From: Strigamia acuminata
Lineage: Eukaryota; Arthropoda; Chilopoda; Geophilomorpha; Linotaeniidae
Assembly (NCBI GenBank): GCA_949358305.1
Contig: OX442316.1
Location: forward strand, 16,616,001-16,680,000
Direction: 5' to 3'
Length of the DNA stretch: 64,000 bases
Shown here one piece after another: positions 10,074-21,500 of the stretch. Under the pieces are notes generated by a model, which saw nothing but the letters and a program-made list of their open reading frames with translations, made no database searches and had not been told where the DNA came from. Both the position numbers and the translations under genes were made by a program. Numbering within the stretch: position 1 is the first letter of the stretch; every line of letters starts with the position of its first letter.

Positions 10074-13000
10074 ATGGACGTAATAACTACAATATTAATT
10101 GCAGCTTTAATCTTAGTCCTATCACTCATTTTTTACACCCGAAAAAATAATGAGGTACTGTATAACTTTTCAATGTAGCTTTTGATTTTCTTCTTTATTA
10201 AAATAATATTTGTTAAATTTAAATTTAATAAAGAATGAAGGCTCTAAGAAAATTCCGGGTTTAGGGCCAAAAGAATCAAAGTGAGTATATTGAGCATCTT
10301 TTAATAAAATTTATTTATAATCAATTCTTTTTTTAAGGAATGGCCAAATTGCATTTTCAGAGTTCAATCCCTTTCTAGCTAACCTACACAAACGATTCGG
10401 TAAAATTGTGTCATTTTATCACAACAATAAATACGCAGTTAGCATTGCTGATCCAAATTTGCTGAAACAATTACGCCATTTGGAGGTCACACCTAGTAAG
10501 TTTGATCTAAAACCGGCGGTAAAATTTATTTGAGCCCTAAAATCACCAATTTTATTTAACAGCTGATATTTTATCAAAATTTGAAATCTTGACTGGGAAA
10601 GAATTGTTTGGGTTTCAAGAATTAGAAGAAATACGCCGTAGAAGGAAATTATACGACCATCATTTCATGTTGAAATCATGCAAATCCTTCTCCGATTGTT
10701 TTGTAGACGTAATTTTAGGGCTATTAAGGTGTTTCGTTAAATGAGCGATTATTGTGATTAGTTGATTGTTGCAATAATCGTAATCACTCAATTATTGAGG
10801 ACCCAAATCTGATTATGTGATTATTGCTAAGATGGGCGGAATTGTTTAAATTTTAACCTAAATACGTAGCAATTGTTTAAAAAAAGTTTCTACAAATAAT
10901 AATTGCAACTACCTAACTCGTTTCATGTGTTCAGTTTAACCTAAACTGAGCAGACTTTGTTATATTATGACCTTGTGTAGTTGAAGCGGGTCTGGCGCCG
11001 CCCTGTTGGTTTCAGTTGAGAGAGCACTTATAATCGGCACAAGTCAGCAGAAAATCATGGTTTGGGGTAATTACTTGATTAGTTGCTTATTTGATGAAAT
11101 GATTATTCTCGGGATTGCAATCGACTAATCAGTAAGGGGTTTCATTAAATGAGTGATTAGTTGATTACTTTGATTATTGCAATAATCATAATCACTCAAT
11201 TTTTGAGGACCCAACAAAACATCTGATTATGTGATGATTGGTATGTGTGATTATGTGAAGGTCACATGACTTTCTGTGTTGGTCACATGACTTTCTGTGT
11301 CATGGCTGCCTCCTAAACAAAAATAAAAATGCCCTAGGTCAGTAGGAAAAAGCGGTTTTTGAAGATGTTTGAGGTTTGGTGGTTTTTGGGTATGGGCAAT
11401 GAGCTACTCATCGTTTTGAAAATTATCTGCCATGCTAACGATAAATGTAAAAACGTGGCAACCCGAAAACGTGCATGGGCAACCTGAAAAGGTGATGCAA
11501 GCAACCGTAACATGTACATTGTTCCGATGGGCGGAATTGTTTAAACTGTAACCTAGATACGTAGCAATTGTTTAAAAAAAGTTGCTACAAGTAACAATTG
11601 CAACTCCCTAACTTGTTTAATGTGTTTAGTTTAACCTAAACTGAGCACACTTTATTGTATTATGACCTTGTGTAGTTGAAGCGGGTCTGGCGCCGCCATG
11701 TTGGTTTTAGTTGAGAGAGCACTTATAATCGGCCCAAGTTAGCAGAAAATCATGGTTTGGGATGATTACTTGATTAGTTGCTTATTTGATGAAATGATTA
11801 TTCTCAGGATTGGTTGAATCCAATCACATGATACATCAAATAATCAACTAATCAAAGTAATCAAAGTAATCAACTAATCACTGATTTAATGAAACCCCTT
11901 AGTGTAATTAAAGTAATCAACTAATCGCTCATTTAATGAAAAACCTTATTCTGTGCTGTGACAGTCCTGTTGAAATAACTTTGGCTCATCAAATAAAATG
12001 TTATGCAACTGCAGATTGCTAGAGAGTATACAGACAAATGGAAAAAGCTAAGTAAAGACGAGCAAATCCCATTGATGGAAACAGTATTGGAGGCTACGTT
12101 GAAGGGAATCCTGCTCACCAGTTATGGAAATTATTTCAAGGATGAAAAGAGTCTAAAACATTTCCAAAAATTACTTGTAGAGGTAGGTGATTTATTACAT
12201 TGAGTAAAAATTGATTGGATGATAAACAATACATGTTCGACCATATCAGATCTAACACTTATCGGTGTTTTCGCAAACATCAAGTGTACATCTGTTCTTA
12301 TCAGCTTAATACGTCCCCTTCCATAAATTTAAGACCACTGCAATCTAAAACATGGAGCATCGTAAATGAATTTGGAAAAATAAAAAAATATCTTCTAAAA
12401 CTACATGAAAAAATGAATAAAATGTATATTTTAAAGTTTTAAAAATCTGGATTTTTAATTAATTAAAAAAATAAAAACAGGTCAACATTTTTTTAGATAG
12501 TTAAAAATCCAAATTTTGAAAACTTTAAAACATACATTTTATTCCTTTTTTCATGTAGTTTTAGAAGATACGGCGTATTTTTTATTTTTCCAAATTCATT
12601 TGCAAACACATAAACTCAAAGTTTTTACAATGCTCCATGTCTCAGATTGCAGTGGTTTTTAATTTAACTAATGCATATTGTATTTGTCAGCTAAATCATT
12701 CTTTATTAAAACACCTAAATTACGTAAACATTACACAGACTCTCTATTTTTTCAAAAACATATTTAGGTACAAGTATTGTTGGAAAGTACAGTAAACCCA
12801 AACTCTCCTGAAGAATTAATGCTAAAAAAAAGTCAGTCGAAAATAAAATAAAGTCACACAAGTAGTTATGGTATATATTTAAATTTTACAGATTCGGTAG
12901 AAATTCGTGCAATAGTCAAGCAGATATTGACGAATAGAGAACAAGACACCACTGACACTGAAAGAAATTTGTTTATAGATGTCTTATTAGAAGATACTAA

Positions 13001-14680
13001 AAGTGAAGAAGCACAACTGGCAGACTCCGTGATATTTATAATGGCTGGTTACGGCGTAACAGGCAAAAGTAATACAATGTAAAGCCCGAACTACGTAAAA
13101 TTGCCACTTAACAAGTTTTATTTTATTTTCTGTATAGCAATTATGTGGATTCTGTATGAATTAGCACTCCATCCTGAGCTTCAAGAAAAATTATACGAAG
13201 AGTTGAAATCAGTTTTAGGAGATAACCGGACAACTCTGGAAACACTACCCCAACTCAAGTACAATCGAATCTCGTTATAACGAACCGTGGTATAACAAAT
13301 TTTTCGTTATAACAAATACTTAAAATGGCACGGGTGATTGGTTGGTTGAGCAAATACAGTTCAACCCACACAAAATGTCTCTGAAACAGAATGGTGGGCC
13401 AAAAAAAAATTTCCAAGTTCACTATCCCGGACAGGCCACCAATTGTGACTGATATGGTCTTCACCATGGCAGCCTGGGGACTGATTACCATGAGGTGGGA
13501 TGCATACTCAAGTAAATAAGACAAGGAACTCCAGATTGTTGGATTGTTGGCCTTTAATCCGTTGTCTAGGGGTTCGAGACTCCCGTCTACCCGAGTGTTG
13601 GCAGTGCCGCGAAGGAACGCCACACAGGCAACCGACCCGTCACACACAGGGTGGGAACCCCATGGATGATGTAGGCGGTTAGAGATAACATTCTGTCGTA
13701 CTCACCTGTACGACCCATGCAACCGCTCATAGAGGATGTAGTGGATCTACAATCACACTACTGAGCGTCACAGTGGTGAATGCGGAGGAGAGCAGAGTCA
13801 GCACAGGGCACTACTGCCCTTGCTGGCTTCAGGACCTTACTTCAGACACCTCTGTCTTGGTTGAGGCCCAGCGCTCTTCTCTCTCTCTCCACACCACTCA
13901 GATCCCTCCTTCCCTATACTGGGTCATACCACTCCGCGATCTTAGGGCCATTGGGCGGCATGTGGCAGTGACGCTGGTCACCCTTGGATGGCCAAATGGT
14001 CACACACCATGTTAAAAAATGTTGATATAACAAACTTTCATTATAACGAACTGATTTTTTGGTTCCCTTGAGATACGTTGTAACGAGATTCACCTGTAAT
14101 TCGTTAGCCAAAGGCTTTTGCCTTGAACCTCGCGCTTATACAGTAGACCTTTAACACATTTACTGATGAGGGTGCTTTTAACTTTCAGATATCTCGGTCA
14201 AGTTGTCGATGAAGTAATACGCTACCGAACAAAAAACATCTTTAGCGCTCGAATTAATCCGGAAGAATTGATATTAGAAAATTACATAATACCAGCGGAT
14301 ACAAGAGTGTACTTACACATGGGCGAAACTTTCACTGATAAGAATTATTATGCCAATCCTGACAAGTAAATTTCAACATTTGTAATTTTCTTTGCTTTGT
14401 TTTAAATATGTTCAAAAAACCCTTCAGATTCGATCCTGAGCATTTCTCACCAGAGAATAGCAGACATCGTCATCCTTATGCATGGAAACCGTTCGGTTTT
14501 GCTGGAAAGCGCCAATGTCCCGGTCAAACTTATGTCAGAACCAAAATCAGCACTTATTTAGCCGAATGGATCCGCCAGTTTCGTTTTAAGTTAGTTCCTA
14601 ATCAAAACATCAAACTCGTACAGGGAGTTATACCTCGCCCGGTAGAGGACATTTGGGTTACATTGGAACCGAGAAATTAA
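10074..14680 (+). CDS. CYP20-family cytochrome P450, copy 1
   Basis: Ten exons: 10074-10154, 10234-10280, 10338-10495, 10563-10708, 12015-12182, 12768-12831, 12892-13068, 13138-13258, 14189-14365, 14428-14680. They splice in frame to 463 residues, against 462 in CYP20A1. An N-terminal hydrophobic anchor (residues 5-22) and a KKIPGLG hinge suggest endoplasmic-reticulum anchoring. The K-helix EVIR (about 330) and heme loop PFGFAGKRQCPG (Cys about 410) are intact. The I-helix reads AGYGVT: the acidic residue of AGxDxT (about 276) is glycine here, unlike in all other copies, which may weaken oxygen activation. Intron 4 holds a 1.2-kb transposon and intron 8 a pogo-like element. Substrate unknown. 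Confidence 0.9.
10727..11946. mobile_element. TIR element (GTTTCATTAAAT family) in P450 copy 1 intron 4
   Basis: About 1.2 kb with inverted ends: AAGGTGTTTCGTTAAATGAG on the left and CTCATTTAATGAAAAACCT on the right, flanked by TA. Inside are further copies of the same end (around 11132 and 11880) and two diverged repeats of a GAAGCGGGTCTGGCGCCGCC segment (10984 and 11680), so it is a composite of nested related elements. No transposase frame. A relative with similar termini lies at 24990-25800. Confidence 0.65.
13262..14096. mobile_element. pogo/Tigger-like element in P450 copy 1 intron 8
   Basis: Same element, position and TA flanks as 827-1660, about 835 bp. Shared insertion shows that it predates the copy 0/copy 1 duplication. 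It inserted at the TA of the exon-8 donor and re-created a GTA donor. Confidence 0.65.
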
Positions 14681-15326
14681 TCACATTTTCAATTAATACA
14701 ATCAGCGATATTGTTTTTAGAACCAAGTTAAACTGAAATATGATTTTTGTAAAAATTATTGTTTCGATTAAAGTTTCAAAGTTTCAAGCAAAGTATTCTC
14801 TCGGTAGTCTCTTTGTAGGTGAGTGTTCTAAGAACCCATCGGCATCAGCGTACCAGAAGGATTTGTTGTAAGAAGCTGATACACTGATGCAGATAGGTTC
14901 CTAAAACACTCCCCTAGAGGGGGAAGCATGTACTAGAGTCCGGTTACTTATGGGTACCCCTCAATTATCCACAGCTTGCATTCTTCACAAATCACATGCA
15001 AAAGAGATTGTTAAGCTAGTTGCATGTAAAGGAAATGAAGCAACAATATTTTGATAGCATGCAGTAAATTGTTTTGAATTTATTGTTATTTATTATCTGT
15101 ATTTTTACATTAATAAGCCTAATAACAAGGTGAAACATCGACTGAATTTAGGAAATCGACTGCGCAGTTTGAATTTGGTATCAAGATCCCGGGCCCAAAC
15201 TGTTGATGTCATTGTTTGTTAGACATTGAGATAAAGACACTCTAATCGAGACTTTGAATCATTTTATCAAACATAAGATTGCATTTGAGGCGTTTGGTTG
15301 ACAATTAATGGTGAAAAGCAGCAAGT
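14681..15326. other. Intergenic between P450 copies 1 and 2
   Basis: No gene seen. 14780-14890 repeats the 3' flank of copy 0; 15240-15326 is the conserved P450 5' flank (see 9353-10073). Confidence 0.6.
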
Positions 15327-17609
15327 ATGGATATAATAACTGCAATATTAATTGCAGCTTTTATCTTAGTTCTATCACTCATTTTCTACACTCGAAAAAG
15401 TATCGAGGTATAACGTTCAGTTTTGCTTTTATCTTTCTTCTGTGTATTTAAAATACAATTTTTTTTAATGTAAATTTAACAAAGAATGGCGGCCCTAAGA
15501 AAATTCCAGGTTTAACTCTGGCAGAATCAAAGTGAGTATATGGAACAACATTTAAAAAAATATTGATTTTTACATTTTTAAATTATTTTTTCTAGGAATG
15601 GTGAAGTTATATTTGCAGAATTAACTACATTTTTAGCAGGCCTGCACAAACGATTCGGTACAATTGTGTCATTTTATCAAGACAATAAATACGTAGTTAG
15701 CATTGCCGATCCAAATTTACTTAAACAATTACGCCATTTGGAGGTTACACCTAGTAAGTTTGATCTAAGACCGGCCGTAAAATTAATGTGTGCACTAAAA
15801 TCACCAATTCTATTCAACAGTTGATCTTTTTTCACAATTTGAAATTTTTTCTGGGAGAGAAGCGTTTGCATTTCAAGAAATAGAAGAAATACGCCGTAGA
15901 AGGAAATTATACGACCATCATTTCACGTTGAAATCATGCAACTCCTTCTCTGATTGTTTTGTAGAAGTACTTTTATGATTACAGTCCAATTGCAATAGCT
16001 TTTGTTTATCAAATAAAATTTTATCCAACCACAGATTGCTAGAGAATATATAAACAAATGGAATAAACTAAGTAAAGATGATCAAATCCCATTGATGGAA
16101 ACAGCCCAAGAAGCTACACTGAAGGGAATCCTCCGCACCAGTTACGGAGATTATTTCAAGGACGAAAAAAGTCTAAAACATTTTCAAAAGTTACTTGCGA
16201 ATGTAAGTGATTTATTTCATGGGTCATAAAGATTGATTTGGATGACAAATGCAATATACTTTCGACCGTATTAAGCACAGGTAAAGCTTGGTTCTAAGAA
16301 TAGCCACTAACTCGCTATTGTTAATCAATGTCCCCTTGTGGCAGATAGATATGTTTTTAGAACTACTTTTCTATAGTTCATTTGTATCCATGATGGCTGT
16401 GGACAGGTCAATAGCCAATGGGAGTTTGTCATAAGTTTTATGCAATAGATTATAGACAGATTGCCAATCTATTTTTAGGTTAATATATTGTTGGAAAAAT
16501 CAGCAAAGCCAAACTCCCCTGAAGAGTTAGAAATGAAAAAAAGTGAGTGGAAACAGAAGAAAGTCACACAAGTAAATTGTTCATCCAAACTCTACAGATG
16601 TAGCAGAAATTCGTGCCATAGTTAAGCAGATATTCACAAATAGAGAACAAGACACCAGTGACGTTGAAAGAAATTTGTTTATTGATGTCTTACTAAAGGA
16701 TTCTGTAAGTGCAGAAGCTCAAATGGGAGACTCGATGCTATTTATTATGGCAGGTTTTGACCCAACTGGCAAAGGTAATAGAAAGTCTAAACTATGTGGA
16801 ATCTTCGACTAAGCAAGTTTTCTTGTTTCGTCTAGCAATTATGTGGGCTCTGTATGAGTTGGCTGTTCAGCCAGAACTTCAAGAAAAATTATACGAGGAA
16901 TTGCAATCAGTTTTGGGAGATAATCGCACAAGTCTGGAAACACTACCACAGCTCAAGTATACTTGTAGTTCTTTATTTATAAGTTAGTTTAAGTTAGGAG
17001 CTACTGTACCACATCCACAAATGTTTACATTGCAAATGGAAATGAACAAAACGCCCAACATCTACCTCCTAAAACGTATATAATACATTTCCTGACGAGG
17101 ATTGCTTTTAACTTTCAGATACCTCGGTCAAGTTGTCGATGAAACAATACGTTACCGATTAAATTCCGTCTTTGCCGCTCGAATTAATCCGGAAGAATTA
17201 AAATTAGGAAATTACATAATACCAGCAAATACAAGACTGTTCTTAAACATTGGCGATACTTTCACTGACCAGAACTATTATGCTAATCCCGACAAGTAAA
17301 TTACAAAACTTTTAAATTTTTTTCTTTGTTTTGAAATATGTACAAAAACCCTCCAGATTTGATCCTGAGCATTTTTCGCCAGAGAATAACAGACGTCGTC
17401 ATGCTTATGCGTGGAAGCCGTTTGGTTTTGCTGGAAAGCGACAATGTCCCGGTCAAACTTACGCCAAAACCAAAATCAGCACTTATTTAGCCGAATGGAT
17501 CCGCCAGTTTCGTTTTAAATTGGTTCCCAATCAAAACCTCAAGTTTGTACAGGGAATGTTGATTCGTCCGGAAACGGACATTTGGGTTACATTGGAAGCA
17601 AGAAAATAA
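15327..17609 (+). CDS. CYP20-family cytochrome P450, copy 2
   Basis: The most compact copy. Exons: 15327-15407, 15485-15531, 15596-15753, 15821-15966, 16035-16202, 16479-16542, 16598-16774, 16836-16956, 17119-17295, 17357-17609; lengths and phases equal those of the other copies, giving 463 residues. N-terminal anchor, IPGL hinge, I-helix AGFDPT, K-helix ETIR and heme loop FAGKRQCPG all present. No large transposon sits in its introns, so this is probably closest to the ancestral gene layout. No frame break. Orphan function, as for the family. Confidence 0.92.
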
Positions 17610-18559
17610 TCATAACTATAAGGTTGGACAAAGCTTTGAGCTACATGTTCCACTTCGTTACTACTACCTAGGACGATTAATTACAGGACTTTACAAGCAG
17701 CCCAAGTCCATTTTGTCCTGGCGCTATATAGGGCCAAAATTTCACAAAATTGTTGGAAATAAAAGTCGCGGTTCACAACTAACTTGTTTTAATGCTCCCA
17801 AATTCAAGAGGGAGAGTTGCACTTGAAAAATACACACAAGGTCAACTCAAGAAAAAAGCATGTATCATCAGTGGTGTGATTTGACCTCTGGTGACAACAA
17901 CAAAAAAAACTTATACTAATTAGCATAACAAACCTTATCACAAAAGTGACATTATTTGTGGTCAAATGACAGACAACTGAGATCTTGCAAAAATGTAAAT
18001 GCGAGATGTCAGTTGCTGCAATTTGTTCGCCAACATTTTAATATTGGGACAACAGATGGCACCACCTTCACATTTGTGCAGGACAATTTATATTCAGATA
18101 AAAATGGGGAATAGCGAGGAGAGCAGAGACAGCACAGAGCACGACTGTTCTTGCTGGCTTCAGGACTTTTCTTTTACACGTCTGTCTCGGTTGAGACCCA
18201 GCGCTCTTCTCTTCCTTCACCACTCCACTCCTTCCGCTTACTGGGTCATATCACTCTGCGAGGAAGGATGACCTTGGGGCTATTGGGCAGTGTGTGGGAA
18301 TGACAAAGGTCACCCGTGGGTGGCCAAGCGATCACAAGGCCTAACATTTAGCTAGACACTATTAAATAACAACCGGTATGAGGAAACCAACTGCGCAGTT
18401 TAGGTGGCGCAGTGCGAACTTGACATCAAGACACTCTAGATATCTTTATTGGTTGCTAAACTTAGAGATAAACACTAATCAGGAAGTTGCATAATTTTAT
18501 CAAACATAAAACCACATTTGAAGCGTGTGGCTGACAAGTGATGGCAAAAAGGAGCAACT
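17610..18559. other. Intergenic between P450 copies 2 and 3, with repeat fragment
   Basis: No gene. 18110-18335 is a diverged copy of the interior of the pogo-like elements (the AGAGCAGAG...CAGCACAG stretch to GGTCACCC); the ORF there is repeat-derived. 18500-18559 is P450 5' flank. Confidence 0.55.
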
Positions 18560-21500
18560 ATGGACGTAATAACTGCAATATTAATTGTGACTTTAATCAT
18601 AGTTCCATCACTCATTTTCTACAAGCGAAAAAATATTGAGGTATAACCTTCAATTTTGATTTTAACCTTCTTCCATTTATTTAAAATACCATTTTTTTAA
18701 TGTAAATTCAACAAAGAATGGAGGCCATAAGCAAATTCCAGGTTTAGGTCTGGCAGACTCAAAGTAAATATACTGAGCATCATTTATTAAAATTTATTAA
18801 TTTTTTTTAAATTAATTTTTTTTAAATTAATTTTTTTTAAAGGAGTGGTGAAGTTGTAATTGAAGAGTTCGCTACCTTTTTAGCAGGCCTGCACAAACGA
18901 TTCGGTAAAATCGTCTCATTTTATCACGACAACCAATACATAGTTAGTGTATCCGATCCCCATTTGCTGAAACAATTACGCCATTTGGAAGTTGCACCGA
19001 GTTAGTTTGATCTAAAACCGGCCGCAAAATTAATTTGAGCATTAAAAACACCAATTTTGTTTAACAGCTGAGCTTTTTGCACAATTTGAAATTGTGACTG
19101 GCAAGGAGGCGTTTGGGTTTCAGGAACTAGAAGAAATACGTCGTAGAAGGAAATTATACGACCATCATTTCATGTCGAAATCAAGCTACTTCTTCTCCGA
19201 TTGTTTTGTGGAGGTAATTTTAGGGTCACAGTCCAACTCAAACACTTTTTGTTAATCAAATAAAATGTCATGCAACTGCAGATTGCCAGAGAATACACAA
19301 ACAAATGGAAAAATCTAAGAAAAGACGATCAAATCCCATTGATGGAAACAGTACAGGAAGCTACATTGAAGGGAATTCTCCGCACCAGTTACGGAGATTA
19401 TTTCAAGGAAGAAAAAAATCTTACACATTTCAAAAAACTACTTGTAAATGTACATGGTTTAGTATATCGACCATAATTGATTTGAATGACAAGTGCAATA
19501 CGCGTTTGACGTGTCAGACAGTAAGAGTCAACCTTTGGCCGAGATCAAAGTGTAAAGTCTGTTCTTGTCAGCTTAATGTCTGATAAAGTCCTCACTAGAG
19601 TCCAGAATATTATAGTAAATGACAAACGGAGATTGTATTTGCCATTCAAATAAATATTTATTACATTATTATTATCTATAGCCAGATTGGCAATCTATTT
19701 TTTCTCAAAAACATATTTACTAGTCAAATCCATATATCCTCATACTCCTGTGAAAGTGAAAAAAATAAAATATTTGGATTGACCTAAAATTAAATCTAGT
19801 TTAAATTAAACCTTGAAATTTTAAGCAGTTAAATAGATACATCTGAAGAATGTACACACAAAATTTCATGCCAATCATGCTTAAAATAATAAAACTAGAA
19901 GCATATTTCAAAATAACATTTGATTCATATATCCTCATACCAGCTTGCACATGGTACAAATATCTTCATACTCTGTATTTTAATGTAAAAATTTTTACAT
20001 TTACACAAAATTTTTATTTGATTGTGATCGTATTAGTTAAAATAGCATGTAACATTTCAATTATAGATCATTTGTCAGTAAAATGGCACCAGGAAAGGCT
20101 GTTTTCTGCACAAATACATGCCTGAATTGGCAAAATTGCACATTGACCGGGGTATTTCCCTTTTAAAACTTATAGTATTCTCTTAAGAATAGCAGTGTAT
20201 ACTTTAATTTTATCCTTTATCATATTGCTACAGGATAATGAGTTCTTATGACCTCTGAAAAAACTTTATATCTGGTTCATCATGGCCTGAAAATTCCATC
20301 CAGATGTGCCGTAGAAGTGCCAATCATTTTTTCACCTATTTGCATATATCGTCAACTTCCAGTCATGCCAATCACTTCTCCTACATGTAAATTGAGTGTT
20401 TTATCCAAAAATGTGACAAAGTACATTAATACATCAAGAACATTGTGTTTTTCATGTGATGATCAAATGGTCAATTTTTATTTTTTCTGCTAGTGGAGCT
20501 CTGATTCCTGTGTAATTGTAAGACACATAAAAATAGTACAAGATGAGCCCGAAAGCACTATTTTATCTGACATTTTCCATGCTGCTAGCCTAGCAAAGTT
20601 ACCAGGGCCCAAATCTGTCATTTGGTTCTGGTCAATGTGCAACTTTGCCAATTCAGGCATGTATTTGTGCAGAAAACAGCCTTTCCTGGTGCCATTTTAC
20701 TGACAAATGATCTATATTTGAAATGTGACATGCTATTTTAACTAATATGATCACATTCACAATAAAATTTTGTGTAAATGTAAAAATTTTTACATTAAAA
20801 TACAGAGTATGAAGATATTTGTACCATGTGCAAGCTGGTATGAGGATATATGAATCAAATGTTATTTTGAAATATGCTTCTAGTTTTATTATTTTAAGCC
20901 CGATTGGCATGAAATTTTGTGTGTACTTTCTTCAGATGTATCTATTTAACTGCTTAAAATTTCAAGGTTTAATTTAAACTAGATTTAATTTTAGGTCAAT
21001 CCAAATATTTTATTTTTTTCACTTTCACAGGAGTATGAGGATATATGGATTTGACTAGTAGATTAATGTATTATTGGAAAAATCGGTAAACCCAAACTCT
21101 CCGGAAGAGTTAGAGATGAAAAAAAGTGATTGAAAATCAAACAAAGTTACACAAGTAATTAATGTTGAAACTCTACAGATATAGAAGAAATTCGTGCAAT
21201 AGTCAAGCAGATATTGACAGATAGACATCAAGAAACCAGTGAAACTGAAAGAAATTTGTTTATTGATGTCTTATTGGAGGACACTAAAAGTGAAGAAACA
21301 CAACTGGCAGACTCAATGATATTTATAATGGCTGGTTACGACGTAACAGGCAAAAGTAATACAAAGCCCAAACTACATAGAATCTCCAACCAAGCATCTT
21401 TTCTTCTATTTTGTCTAGCAATTATGTGGGCTCTGCACGAATTAGCTGTTCAGCCAGAAATTCAAGAGAAATTATACGAAGAATTGAAATCAATTTTGGG

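Noticed and set aside
19850-20910. Two similar ORFs on opposite strands (19850-20125 and 20653-20910)
   Set aside because: They are the two arms of the fold-back transposon, not genes.
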